Position numbers and translations under genes: made by a program. This document shows, piece by piece, positions 10,756 to 22,092 of a stretch of 51,190 bases of DNA. Below the pieces are notes generated by a model. The model had not been told where the DNA came from and searched no databases. It was given only the letters and a program-made list of their open reading frames with translations. This DNA comes from Amoebophrya sp. A120 (Eukaryota; Sar; Dinophyceae; Syndiniales; Amoebophryaceae): the NCBI GenBank assembly GCA_905178155.1, contig CAJINV010000001.1:14578935-14630124 (forward strand), written 5' to 3'. Each line of letters begins with the position of its first letter. Positions within the stretch are counted from its first letter, which is position 1.

Positions 10756-13700
10756 CTATTGCGCACTAGCTGCTTCAGTTATCATGCTAATGAGCGGTGC
10801 AAAAATTTCACTTTTTACTGCGATCGCAGTTCGTTGCTGAATTTGCACAGCGGTGAGCCTTTTGCCTTTTCCCGCCGCCTGTGCCAGCTCCTCCGCATCC
10901 GGATCCTCTGTTGCAACACGCAGATACTCCGTCGCGTCAAAAGTTGCGGCCTCCAGCTGCTCCTCCACCTCCCCAGCCGCCTGGAGTTCGATCGGAATCG
11001 CGCCGCGCTCCAACGTTGCCACGGCAAAGGCACAGGCTGCGGCCCAGACCCGGCCGAGGCAGGCGCAGACGGCCCGCCCACCAAATTTGTTTATGTCGAA
11101 CTGCTTCGACAAATGCAGCCCGTGCTTCCGATGCAGCTCCGCGGGGCCGAAGGTTATCACGCGGTCGAACAGAATGCCGTCCTTCGGCATCCAGGCCCGG
11201 TGGCCCGGTTGCCCCTCCCGGGTATTCGCTCGCAACCAAAGCCCGCCGCCCAGTCTGGTATGGTATCCCTCGACACTAATGGACGAAAGGGCCGGAACCT
11301 CGTCCAACTGTTCGCGGGCAGACAACAGCTGCGCCGCTAGGTTTTCCGCGTTCTCGTTGTAGTTATCGTCCCCTCTGTGGCGCAGGCTACGGTGCTGCTG
11401 CGCAGAAGAGCTTGCGGCCGAGCCCTCCGCATAGCCCGCCGGATGCGCGCCACCGCTGTTCTGGCACCGGGACTGTGCGGCACGTCCACTCTCCCGGCGG
11501 TGCCAGATGTCTGCTGCGCGGTTGTGCAACGTCGGGTCCGTCAAAAACTGCTCCAACTCGCGCTCTCGCATTGCGCGCGCGAACTGCAGCCCCGCAATCT
11601 CTTCATCATCATCAAACTCATCCCCGGTGTCCGTGTCTCCTCCATCGTCGCCAGATTCAGATTCTTCGGCCTGCAGAAATTCGTCGACCATTTGCAACAA
11701 TGGCTTCCCCTCAAGCCAGTCGAAGACGAATGTGCAGGAGGAAACGTCAAACGAAAGCGGGGCATACCAACACTGCGCCGACTCTTCAAAATTTTCCTCC
11801 ATCACCGCGGCGAGGTTCGTCAGGCTACATTCTTCCACAGGTGGTAGAGCCACGTGAAATTTGTAATCCCCACTGGAGATTGCTGGCTTCGGCGTCATCT
11901 TCAGCAGACCGACGGTGCGCTGATGACCTTCTGCGGGGGAAAGGACGAAAACCGTCTTCACCAGCGGCTTCGCGCGTCTGCGCAAGTTCGACTCAATGCC
12001 GGCCAGGCTGCTCTCGTCATCGTCCTCGGGGTCCAGGCCGAACACAACTGCACCTAGTCGACCGCTTTCGCAGGTATCTTCAGCTTCCAGAACGCACCTC
12101 TCGACCTCGTCGGCTGTCAATGCTGCGGGAAACTCGTAGGAGGAGTACGCCTGCTGAACGGTGGTCCCGAGCCACGAACCGGGGGCCGTACAAGAAGTCG
12201 TCCGGTCGCGCTCAATATCGGCCCGACTTTGCTGCCAATAATCGCGAATTTTTTCGAGGGGCACGGGAAGATCCAGCGAAGAGCTGCTACTCCGGCCTGG
12301 CGGACCGGCCGAAATTGCTGCTGCGGGAGGTCGCGCACCGGAGGTTTGTGCAATACTAGAAGACGACGACGCGGCGCTGTCGCCCCCGGTCTTGGCCTTA
12401 CCCTGCCACACCCAAGCTCCAGAAGCGTCACGGACTAATGTCCCGGACTGCTCTTCTTCCACTTCCGGGTCGGAGCCCTGGGGTTTCTGCCCTTTCGCCT
12501 TCGCCGCATTTGCTGCATCGCTTTCCAGCTTCAGCCGCTTCCGGTCCGGCTCATACCGTGCTTTCTCCTCCTCGCTCACGAGGTTGTTGTCCCAGCGCCA
12601 AGCGGCGGCCGCGAATGTCTCCTTCGCCTGGATTTGTTTCGCCGCCCCATACTCGGCCCCAAGCGCGTCGGGATTCTGTATCATGATCTCTTTGTTCTCC
12701 TTCGCGATTTGCTCCCCGATATATTTCGACCTTGCTGAGCATTTTTGCTTTTGGACTTTTTTCGCGGCCCTTGCTGCGCGGACCGCTGCGCTGGCGTGCT
12801 GCGCGAGAAGCTCGCTCGAGAACTGCGGAGTAATTACTTCCTGCGAAAGCCCCTCCACTGTTCTTCTCTTCGTGTGCAGCCCCACTTTTCTCGATGAGAT
12901 GGCGTGCTGGCTCTCTTCCAAGCGGGTTCCAAGCGTCACCGCCGCATGAACTGTTTTTGCAAGAGCCGCCAGCTGGTGGTCCAGGAGGTTCTGAACACTG
13001 CTCCAGTCGTCGGCAAGGGGCAGCTCGCGAAACACTTGCATGGCCCCTGCCTGATTTTCGTCGTCCACAATGTCGAGCAGCGGGAGCAATATTCCGTCCA
13101 CATCCACTGCGAGCAGACGCTTCTCTTGGCGCATTGCCGCCCGAACCAGCGACCCCGCCACCGCAGGAATGTCTTCGATTTTCCCCGACAAGTACCCGAG
13201 TAATTTCAGCAGTTCATGCACCTCACCCCATGCCAAGCTCAACAACTGCTTGATCCGCGCCCGTAGTGTCTCCTGCGGAAGAAGGGTTTCGCGACGGAGG
13301 CTCTCGGCCATGATGACATCCGCCGGCCGGGAGAGGAGCGCCACCCACAGCATCGTCTCGTCCACTATTTTGGGCCATTGTTGTCGAACGGATTTTCGAA
13401 AACCGTCGTCGCTCCGTGCAACCAAGCATCTACCACCCAGTGCGCCGAACAGAAGAAGCAAAGCGCAACAGCGCCCCGACATCCACTGCAAAGGCACCGC
13501 AGTAATTACAGTCATGCATGACAAATCTTGCTTCTTTGGTAAAGCCGCATGACAAGCTTCATCTTTCCGGCTGAGAAAAATTTGCAATGCGTATAGCGAT
13601 ACTGCGGTGCTGTTGCAATGCATACCGAGGGTAAGCCAGCGGCTTTCGGTGCCCACTTGTATCCTCACCAGCACATGCTTGAGGGTCTGCACTGCTTCCT

Positions 13701-14858
13701 CGACCGAACCTGCGACGACTTTCATCTGCTGAAAATCGAACCGGACCTCCGACGAAACGCCCGCGCCTCCTGCTGCTGTCTTCTTCTGGTTGGGCCCGCG
13801 TTCACCAACCAGGCGGAAAAGCACCGCCGTCTCATCCATTACCGCCATCGAGGCGGACAACCCGGGGCCGCCGGGTAAGCCAATGGACCCGGACGGTGGC
13901 GCCAGCAATTCTTCCACCCATTGCTGCAAATCTTCTAGCAGATCACATCGATGATAAATCAACTTTCTCGAAAAAACGTAGAGCTGATGGGCCCACTCTT
14001 TTGTTTCTTCATGGTTCCCGAGCACCACGCGGACCTCGTCGAGGAGACCTAGTTGGCAAAAATGGTGCATGCAGTACTGCGTTAGGCTGGCGGTGCAGGA
14101 TGAACGCCTTTCATTCGTCAAAGAAGACCAAACCCGGAGGATTTTTCTGATTTTCCGCCCCGCGCCCCCACTGTCCTGAACGTTGTAGACAACTAGCGGC
14201 CGGCGGCTGCCAGGCTTGCAGATGATCTTCTCCAGCTCCTCCAAAGCGTTCTGTATGCGCGGCCAGATGTCGCCAGCTGCTTTCGCGGTCAGCAACACGA
14301 GGTCCACCGGCACCCGGATCGCGTTGTACAGGCCTCCGCTTCTCACCACCGCCTTTGCCGTACAAACGTGAAAAAGTATGCATCTGAAAATAAGCTAGTC
14401 CCAGGCAATGGCGATGCAATTGCTACTGCTGTCTTGATCGTGTTTGTCATGCATTTTGTCATGCCAAGTGCCTGCATTTTCATCACATGGAACTAGCTTA
14501 TACTCACCAACATATTCTCGCCGTTCCGCTTTGGCTGCCCCTTAGATGCAGTGGTCCCGGTAGCATTGGAAACCGTGATGCCAAGTGGCGTCCCATCGTG
14601 GCCAATTCGGAGGCAGACAGGTTCGCGCGCATCTGCGTCGCACGCCGCCTGCAGCCTGTCCTTCTGGAACCGCTTCAAATACTCCACCGCCCGAGCACGA
14701 ACCCGCATAACAGTCTTCTTCTCCACTGCAAATCCGACAAGGAGCCCAAGCGATTTGGAGAAGGCCTGGTACGGAAGCGAGGCGCTGAACATTATCGCCC
14801 CGATCATGCGACCCTTTACATCGTCAAAGAGCGCCTTCTTCAACGGGTCGCCGTCCAT
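10756..14858 (-). CDS. Unrecognised large protein (~1270-1313 aa), two or three exons
   Basis: ATG at 14858. Exon 1 is 14858-14503, then 14341-10756; 3942 nt, 1313 aa. A further element at 13483-13620 keeps the frame open; its removal would shorten the protein by 47 residues. The first exon resembles a folded domain (IGAIMFSASLPYQ, VEKKTVMRVRARAVEYLKRF). The central part is helical and Ala-rich with basic patches (RAARAAKKVQKQK). A Ser/Pro/Gly linker and a strongly acidic stretch (DDGGDTDTGDEFDDDEE) precede the C-terminus. A globular C-terminal region (residues with GGGLWLRAN, GRAVCACLGRVWAAACAFA) may be structural. No family was recognised. Confidence 0.6.
13483..13620. mobile_element. Short TIR element (138 bp) that stays open in the host frame
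   Basis: Ends CCACTGCAAAGGCACCGCAGTA (read as the first 20 bases CCACTGCAAAGGCACCGCAG, then TA) and, on the other strand, CATTGCAACAGCACCGCAGT. It lies between CAT at 13480-13482 and 13621-13623. It shares the TTTCTCAGC and TTGTCATGC core with the element at 8544-8691. With its 3-bp duplication it is 141 bp, so both removal and retention keep the frame; the translated insert is Cys/Ser-rich and unlike its surroundings. Confidence 0.7.
14349..14502. mobile_element. Short intron-like element (154 bp)
   Basis: Lies between CTCACCA at 14342-14348 and 14503-14509. An inverted repeat (ATAAGCTAGTCCCAGG near 14389 and ATAAGCTAGTTCCATG on the other strand near 14502) spans most of it; about 40 bases on the left lie outside the inverted repeat. 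The minus-strand exon edge reads TTGGTGAGT, a good GT donor, but the frame is kept only if the cut is made within the direct repeat. Confidence 0.7.
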
Positions 14859-15206
14859 GGTGATCTACAACGGCGCTGCCGGGGGTGGGTTGGATATGGG
14901 GTGCAATGTGCCAGCGCAGTACTCGGGTTCTAGATACACAAACGCTTCTAGCTAACGGAAAAAAATAACTATACTTCTAGCGAGATCAACATGGGTTTAT
15001 CGACAGCTATCATCAATCAGGAAGTTCAGAAACTATGCAACGAGCGAGAGAAAAACAGGGGCGATCGCAACGTCCCTCGTGCTCATCTCTAGTCAAGTAA
15101 TGCGAAGACGAAAAACGAACGAAATCAGAAATCTCCACGAGCAGCTTTGTTCTCACGGGTTTTGATATCGACAGCTCGAAGTAGTTGCTGTGCCGCAGAG
15201 CGTCTG
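14859..15206. other. Intergenic, no gene seen
   Basis: About 350 bp. A 70-codon minus-strand frame at 15013-15225 overlaps the end of the reverse transcriptase gene and is not supported by any motif. Confidence 0.45.
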
Positions 15207-17327
15207 TCAATCCGGGCGTCTCCAACTTCCGACCATTCTTCGGCGACCGTCTACAGCCATCCCACGTCCATCAATGTCCGGCATGAAAAAATAATTTTGC
15301 TTTTTTTGATTTTTTTGAACTTGGGAATGGGCCCACATAACCATAGCGTCCACAGTGGGCGTCACGCCCAAGCGAGACATAACAGCAGAAAACACATCAG
15401 GCTTCAGCCTTTTGTCTGGATACAAATCCAGCAAGGTTGTGTTTAACTGCAGTCGGGAAATGGCATCGGCAATGATGTTGTGCTTCCCTCGGACATGTTG
15501 TGCTAAGGCGCAGATGCCTAACTTGCTGCACAGCAACTTAATATCCTTGCCTTTTCGTGCTAGCCACTTTTTTCGGCCCGTGCCGAAGTTCGCGTAGTGC
15601 TTAGCTGCTGTGTTATCGGTGCGTAGCAACAGAATTTTATCTGCGTACTTGCTGCCATGCAGCTTCAACCAGTCGCGAAAGGTAGTCAGTTCCCTTTTGT
15701 TACTGTGCCGTCTGTCTATGTATTCGTTAAAATCCCCTTCATACCTCACCGAGTCTCCGTCCACCGTGACTCCCCAATGGAAGCCACTGGCGTCGGACGT
15801 AACGATGCATAGACTGGCCGGGTCTATTTCTTTAAACATTTCCGGCTTGTCCAGTAGCTCTGGGGTCAAAAGAAAGGACTTTCCTTTCGTGGATGTGTGG
15901 ATCGGAATGTGCGGATCGCACTCAGGCGCTTCCTGCCACCATTCTAAATCGCTGACCACATCCGCGGAAAGAGGCAGGCTGGGGCTTGCTTTCTTGTTCC
16001 CCTTTGTCCATGCCGAAATCACTCCACTTGCGCCCAGCAAGTCATATGATGATCTCAAAAACGCCCTACCTGCTGCAACCACAAATGACACAAAGTTTAA
16101 CATACCTACGATGGACGCTAGCTCTCTAGCCGGAACTTTTCCATCATCCTTAGACTTCTTCAAAAAATCTGCCAGCACCTGAATATAACGCAACCGCTTT
16201 TCAGGATCTATCGAAATGCGCACTGCAGCAGAATCGATAAGAAACCCAATCCGCGCTATCTGCGTGGTAGGATAAGTAAATTTATCCAACTTATCGGGTC
16301 TAAAGGGATGTAACAGAATCCCCACCCTTTTCCAGATGGTTCGCACGACCATCATGTCGATGTATACACTTTTCAAGTCGGTTGGTCGCACCAAAGAGCA
16401 ACCCCTGATATCATCTACATAATCCCGCATGCTAATACGCGGGAACTTTTTTTGGAGTGCGTGAGTTAAACTTTTTATCGCGGAGTCTGATATTCCGGGG
16501 GACGGACTAAGCCCCATCGCGGCAAATAGTATCTCAACAACTTTTTGCGCTTTCGCGTTGTAAAAATTGACTCCCATGAGTCTTCTAAATTGTGGCGCGA
16601 TTAACCACAACCAAAAACAATCCTTCACATCCAAGCCCCACATGAGGCACCATCTTACCAAATCGGCCACGAAGTCGAAGATCGACTGGCACATCGTGTC
16701 AACGCTTTTCAACATGCTGCTGAGACCCACCTTGGTCCAGTCGTTGACATAACGATCGCGATGCTCCCGGCGAATCAGATTCGCCGGGGCAATCGACAAA
16801 CCCGGCGGGGCGTCCATCTTATCCCAGATGATCGCCTTTCCGGTTTCGGTGAACCGGTCCAGCTCCTTGGCTGCCGCGTCGAGGTTTTCCTGTATTGAAG
16901 GAAAATCCGGCTCGTCGAACAAAGGCAAGCCCTGCTCCCGGTTGTCGATCATGCGCTGGAGGTCCTCTTCGGATTCAAATTCCAGCTCAAAACCTCCGAA
17001 GAAGTTTGCACGCATCTCGGGCGAGATCCCGACCACCTTGCAGTAGTGCGGGTCGAGTGTCAAAGCGTCCGCCGCTGCTCCGTCCTCGATTTCCCTGTAC
17101 TTGTCCGTGGGTCCTGGCTGTGCCGCCAGGTATTGGTAGACCTCCTCCTTGGTCTTGGGGAGTTTCAACCCCTTCACGTAGTCGTCGTTTTCAAACAACG
17201 GATCGGATGTGATTTCTGCGAGCCATTCGTCCACTATCGCTTCCGCCTCGCGGTTCCAGTCCTCGTTTTCGAGGTTGTGCAACGCATTGCGTCGATCGAT
17301 TTCCTCTTGGGTCAGCTCGACCCCCAT
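15207..17327 (-). CDS. Reverse transcriptase-RNase H, DIRS-like
   Basis: 706 aa from the ATG at 17327 (the frame is open to 17525, but that upstream part is low in complexity). It copies RNA to DNA and degrades the RNA strand of the hybrid. Reverse transcriptase motif A is near DVKDCFWLWL (233-242), motif B near AAMGLSPSPGIS (269-280), and the catalytic YVDDI is at 303-307. RELASIVGMLNF (401-412) matches the linker of DIRS/Ngaro-type enzymes. RNase H acidic residues appear in order: D512 (TSDASG), E546 (NKRELTT), D571 (RTDNTA) and D621 (IADAISR). TPTVDAM (656-662) resembles the post-RNase H module, after which the protein ends early. There is no intron and no frame break, so the gene could still be active. 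The tyrosine recombinase gene lies 350 bp upstream in the same direction. Confidence 0.88.
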   Translation of the reverse strand: MGVELTQEEIDRRNALHNLENEDWNREAEAIVDEWLAEITSDPLFENDDYVKGLKLPKTKEEVYQYLAAQPGPTDKYREIEDGAAADALTLDPHYCKVVGISPEMRANFFGGFELEFESEEDLQRMIDNREQGLPLFDEPDFPSIQENLDAAAKELDRFTETGKAIIWDKMDAPPGLSIAPANLIRREHRDRYVNDWTKVGLSSMLKSVDTMCQSIFDFVADLVRWCLMWGLDVKDCFWLWLIAPQFRRLMGVNFYNAKAQKVVEILFAAMGLSPSPGISDSAIKSLTHALQKKFPRISMRDYVDDIRGCSLVRPTDLKSVYIDMMVVRTIWKRVGILLHPFRPDKLDKFTYPTTQIARIGFLIDSAAVRISIDPEKRLRYIQVLADFLKKSKDDGKVPARELASIVGMLNFVSFVVAAGRAFLRSSYDLLGASGVISAWTKGNKKASPSLPLSADVVSDLEWWQEAPECDPHIPIHTSTKGKSFLLTPELLDKPEMFKEIDPASLCIVTSDASGFHWGVTVDGDSVRYEGDFNEYIDRRHSNKRELTTFRDWLKLHGSKYADKILLLRTDNTAAKHYANFGTGRKKWLARKGKDIKLLCSKLGICALAQHVRGKHNIIADAISRLQLNTTLLDLYPDKRLKPDVFSAVMSRLGVTPTVDAMVMWAHSQVQKNQKKQNYFFMPDIDGRGMAVDGRRRMVGSWRRPD

Positions 17328-17678
17328 CTTTTTATAATCTCTTTTTGCCACTATGTGTGTGTGTAATCGCGATGGGTCAGGTGTGCATACCTGTGGCAGC
17401 GTACACTGCGCTCTCGCATCCCATGGATCCACGCTCGGCGCTCGGCCACCTCTCTGACAGCGTGCGCACGCTCTACAAGAAGTGACTACATCTGTGAAAA
17501 CAGGTGTCGCTCGTGACAAAAACATAGCTGAACAAGCTGCGCATCCTCGCTTGCGCCAGTCCGCGCTTCATGTGGCTCGAGCAACGCCGCTCCCCCGCGT
17601 GCGGCCACCTTTGTTCGAAACAACGCTAGATCTGGCATATCATCAAAAAACCAACATCATGTTTGCCAACGTCATGTT
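17328..17678. other. Spacer between recombinase and reverse transcriptase genes
   Basis: About 350 bp. The frame of the reverse transcriptase extends through part of it (to 17525) without motif support. It could hold the promoter or the leader of the reverse transcriptase gene; no signal was identified. Confidence 0.4.
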
Positions 17679-20600
17679 TTACGCCTTGCGTGCTTTTTTG
17701 TCCAGAAACCTCGTAGCGTCATTAAGCCTTTTGGTGTCGTTGATCAAATCCAGACGACGACTCCACTGCTTGCTAGCTACAAAGGCCCACTCGGCCCACT
17801 TCAAACCAAGAGTCATGTCCTGATCATCATCGGACAGAGTCACCCACAATTCTGTGAGCCTTTCCAGCAAGTCACACCAGCGCACTTCTTTGTACGCTGC
17901 CACGCAACTCGTGATCATTTTCTCGTGATTATTCTTGCTGTCATTCATGATTTTGACGCACCTCAAGCACTTTTGCACCTCATCTGCTTTGGCCAGCGTC
18001 TCCTGCTGGGCCCGAGCAAATTGCTCGATGCTCATCTGGGCGTAGTGCAGATTCATGGTCTCTGCGCTTGGTCGATCCTTGCTCTTCCAACCGCCCGCAT
18101 GCAACGCCATGTGCCTGTCGTACAGTCCGTAAATCCTCGCGCCGGAAGCTCGGAAGCTGATCTTCTGCGGCTCCGGGAGTCTTTCTTTCCACTTGAAAGA
18201 AGATTTGGACAAGTGATCGCGCAAAACGTCACTGAAGTACTTGTTGGCCGCTTCAGGGGATAACATTTTCATCCCGTCAACGGGATCGGACCCCAATGGG
18301 CCCGGAAATAAAAAAATCATGAATCCCAAAAGAAAAACGAAAAAAAAAATTTTTGCACTGCCGCCCTATTGTGCCAAACCACTCCGCCGGGGCTCGCTCG
18401 ATAGGAAATCTGTAGGCCCTAAAATAACGCCGGGGCTTTGTCAACAGGCTGCGGACCTGTGGGCTCCGGGGTTTTCGAAGAACTGCGCCACATGAAATCG
18501 AGCACGCAACTTTTGTTCGGGCAAACACAACTTCACCGAAAAAACAGAAAGACACCGAATAAATTTGCGCCAAAAAATTGCCTTCTTTGCGACATGAGTG
18601 CGACACGGGTGCGACACCGGTGCGACACGGGTGCGACATTTTTCGGCTTCTTCCTGAAATCCCTAAGAAAAAAAAAACCACGGCCGAAAGCCGATTTTTT
18701 TTAATTATTTCAGATTTTTTGTCGCAACAAAGGCGATTTTTTGTCGCAGAATTAATTGGCCACTCGCCCACCCAAAACTTTCCCACCCAGAATCCCTCTC
18801 CCATCCCGAAGCACACACCGGCAACATGGGCTCCCTCTGCCGGCCCCACTCCAATCCCTTGCGCCCAGGCCTGCTTTTCCCGCCCAACCCACAAACCCAA
18901 GACACACAACCAGAAAAAGAAAACGCACCAGCGAGCGGCTGCAAGAACTGCGAAAACCCTGCGAAAACTTAAAAGCGCGAAAATTTTCCGGCTTTTGTGA
19001 TTTTTTTGCTTTTCTGACTACTGGGGGCCGATCCCGTTGAATCCCGTTCAGCGACGGGCACAAGTATTCTTGGTCAACTGCTATCAAGTTTTCGCACCGC
19101 AACAGCTCATGTGCGCTGACCGCCACTTTCCTGGCGCCGCTACTTTCCTGGAAGTTGAGTCTCACGCTCGGGTCTGGCGACAGTGTTGCGCTGCCTCTGG
19201 GCCACCCCCAGTGCTGCGTCAACACCAGTAGCAGCTCTTCGCTTGCTTTGAACAAAACTTCCGGCGACGGCTGCAACGCCGCTACATCTGGTACGGCGAT
19301 CTGGTGCCCCGCCGCCATCGTGCCGAGCTTGAAGTCCGTTTTTCCCATCGTGATTCTCGCAATGAGCCCTCCGCGATGTATCCTTACCGACTGCCGTAGC
19401 ATCCTGCACCCTTCGGACTTCCGCCTTTCGCCTAACACTCCTACTCGCACAAATAGTAGTGTTCGCAATCTGCAATACAGGGCTTTCATCCTGTTCAGCT
19501 TGGTGCCGTCCTTGGTGGTGTAACCCGCCTTCTCCCACTGGTCTTCGGCCTCCTGGTTACCCGGCGGACGAGCCTGACCGCTTGCCGACACTGCGAAGCG
19601 CTGCAGCGGTACCACTTCGCCTCTTGCGTTTGTCAGCCAAAACGCGGGATCAAGCGCCAAAACTTCATTGTTGAACTGCTTGAGCTCCTCGAAGGTGAGC
19701 GCGGGCTTCGGTGTCGGCTGCGGGTGGTGCGACATCTTCTTGATCGCGGCCCACATGTCCATGACATCTGGGTGCTGCTCTATCAGCCCGAAATCGAACA
19801 TTTCGACTTTTCTCCGATGAAAATCCCGTAGCGCCGACCTCAGAAGGTTCATCATGTGCCACTTCGTTTTTACTACTCCGTTTACTTTGGTGACTCCTCG
19901 GAGGCTTTTCTCGTTTTGCAGCGCCTGCGTGTGGAAGAGAGTGACAGACGATGAGGCAGTACTCTTTCGCGTCTCTTGCCGGGAGGCATTCCTCCGTCAT
20001 CCCGGTCACGCTGTGCAGTGTCTTCAACGCTGACCTGTACGTGCCTTCCGTTGTACTTTTTACAGCGGCTTTCCTGTACTCGTCGATCAACGGCTGCATC
20101 CGCCCCAGCAACTGCGGACCCAGGTAGTCGGAAACATTCCGCGGCAGGTCGCGCACCGGTCTCGCGCCTGGTAGTGCTCTTTGCAGATCCGCCAGAGTCT
20201 TTTTCTCCCCTGTGATGTGCTGCATGGCTAATGCCCCTGCAAGCACTCCCGCAATGGGTATCATCGGCCTCGGGGAGCCCTTCGCGTGGCTCTTGTCGTA
20301 GACTGCTTTTACGAACGCCATCGCGTTTCCTGCCGTAACTGCGATCTTAGCGATCTCCTGCGCTGCGTTGCTGTGCGAGTACTCGTGATCCGTACACAAC
20401 ATCAATACTTTGATGATGTCCTGCTGCAGTTTTTCGATCTCGCTCCAAGCGGCCTCCGCGCCTTTCGACAATTCCCCGTAGGACAATTTTTTCAACTTGT
20501 CCTCGTACTGCTCCATGTGTTTCATCACATCGCGAGCGGAAGTTAGGTGGAAAACTTTTCCAGCATTTCCGATTACTCCTTGGCAATCTACGGTGGAAAT

Positions 20601-21536
20601 GAGAAACAACTTTCTCCACTTTTTGCTCAGCTCATCTGCGGTCTTGTGCGCATGCTGCGTTACTAGCTGCTCATCGTCATTCTCGATGTGCACTCGCGTG
20701 TCGCTTTTGATCATCAAGTATTGCGGCAAGTCCGGGCTGAGGACTGGTTTGCCGCGCGATTCCGTTTTGGCGAACGGATGTCCTGCCGGCAACTGGCTCC
20801 CGTTTGCTTTCGCGAAATCCGCCATCGACTGCCGGAAGACGAAACTGGTCGGCTTGAACTTTTCCAGAACAGATTCTTTGCCCGAGCTCTTTTTGGCGAA
20901 GGGGGGACTTTTTATCGCCGTGGAAATCAGTGACTTTCCTGCGCTAAGCACCGCACTCATGCCCTTCTTAGCGTGCCCTCCTTGATGGACACGTGCCGCG
21001 GACCCGTCTTCTCTCTTGAGCAGCTTGACTGGACTCCTGCTCGTCTTTCCTAGACTGCTTCCCGCACTCTCGGACGAGGATAGAGACATCAGGTCGTCCC
21101 GCTTTGCCGCTGCCAAAGCGGATGCTCCTTCGCAAGCCTCATCCGCTTGCTTTGCGTCCGGTGGCTTGCTCGCCGCAGGCTTGCGCAGTGTTAACTTGGA
21201 TGGAAATCGCTTTGCGCTTGCAAACCAACTGTTTGCTGCTGGGCGCTTGACACCTACACTCGCGAGCGTCCCTTGCGGTACACTGCCGGGTAAGGGATCC
21301 TTTGCCAGCGTGAACTTCGCTGGCTTTTTCTTCCAAAAACTGGCGATGGGAGACGACTTTGGCGCTTCTTCGCCCTCTGCGCTCGGCTGCGCCCTGGCCG
21401 ATGTCGCGCTTGAACTCGTCACTTTCTCAGTATCATCTTCGTATAACAGCGGATCTAAACATAAAGCAATGAACTCGTCCGCAAGACCGCCGCCCACGTC
21501 CTCCTCGGACGACGGCTCGTCGCAAAGCCACTCCAT
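17679..21536 (-). CDS. Tyrosine recombinase of a DIRS-like retroelement, interrupted and frameshifted
   Basis: ATG at 21536. Allowing for the 764-bp element (18277-19040) and one extra base near 19933-19934, the exons total 3087 nt, 1028 aa. The first ~450 residues are Ser/Lys/Pro-rich. A core-binding domain follows (TEGTYRSALKTLHSVTGM). The catalytic domain shows a likely first arginine in GERRKSE (~705), the hairpin lysine in GKTDF (~732), the second arginine in SFRASGARIYG (~872), GGWKS in place of the later His/Trp, and the tyrosine in LHYAQ (~913). This order and spacing fit tyrosine recombinases, which integrate DIRS elements. Without the one-base correction the N-terminal frame continues only to about 19665. 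Dropping one C in CTTCCACACG restores an unbroken frame; this could be a sequencing error or gene decay. Confidence 0.8.
18277..19040. mobile_element. 764-bp TIR element inside the recombinase gene
   Basis: Inverted ends TCAACGGGATCGGACCCC and TCAACGGGATCGGCCCCC (one mismatch in 18). A 6-bp duplication, ATCCCG, flanks it at 18271-18276 and 19041-19046. Removal with one ATCCCG joins SLNG to MKMLSPEAA in frame, between the lysine hairpin and the second catalytic arginine. The inside holds A/T runs, an 11-bp minisatellite (18599-18640) and no transposase gene. Whether it is spliced out or has inactivated the gene cannot be told from DNA. Confidence 0.9.
18599..18640. repeat. 11-bp minisatellite, about four units
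   Basis: TGCGACACGGG-type units repeat at 18599, 18610, 18621 and 18632 with one or two changes. It lies inside the 764-bp element. Confidence 0.85.
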
Positions 21537-22092
21537 TCGTTTGCTATGCGCTAGGGCCTCAATCAAACCAACGTATCAACGTCTCTCCAAACGCTCGCAA
21601 CGCCAGCCAACCTCTCACAGTGCGCAGCACCACGGCTCGAACAGACATACGCGCACACTCGCATCTATGCGCGCGAGAATCAATGCTCGCAAGTAATCTG
21701 ATTTTTTGCTTTTTTTCCAAAGCTTTCTCGTGTTTTCTGTGGACCATCCTTGAAAACACCACTTCTAATTTTCAAATTAAAATGAGTTGATAATCTCGTG
21801 TATTTTCAACAAAAATACTCGACGCGCCGCCTAGGAGTTGCAGTCTGCGAGACCTCGACAGCATTCAGACGAATACCTAGCCTCAATTATCCTAAGTGCG
21901 TCAGCATGTCTTTCCGGTCGAAACATAAGATCGCGTGCTCAATGCACGCCTTCAATTCCTTTTGCGGTCGAAAGTTGTGCTTCCCATGCGTCTTGTCTTA
22001 CTGGCGAAGTCAACAATCCTGCTTCAAATTTCACTGGAATTGGCATTAATATACTTTATTTTCAAAAAATAAAAATTGACGTCATGATCGTA
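21537..22092. other. Intergenic, no gene seen
   Basis: About 550 bp between the 983-aa gene and the recombinase gene; it ends in an AT-rich stretch. No frame or motif worth calling. Confidence 0.5.

Noticed and set aside
10853-12949. Several long plus-strand frames opposite the gene at 10756-14858
   Set aside because: Shadows of a GC-rich minus-strand coding region; Pro/Arg/Ser-rich and without domains.
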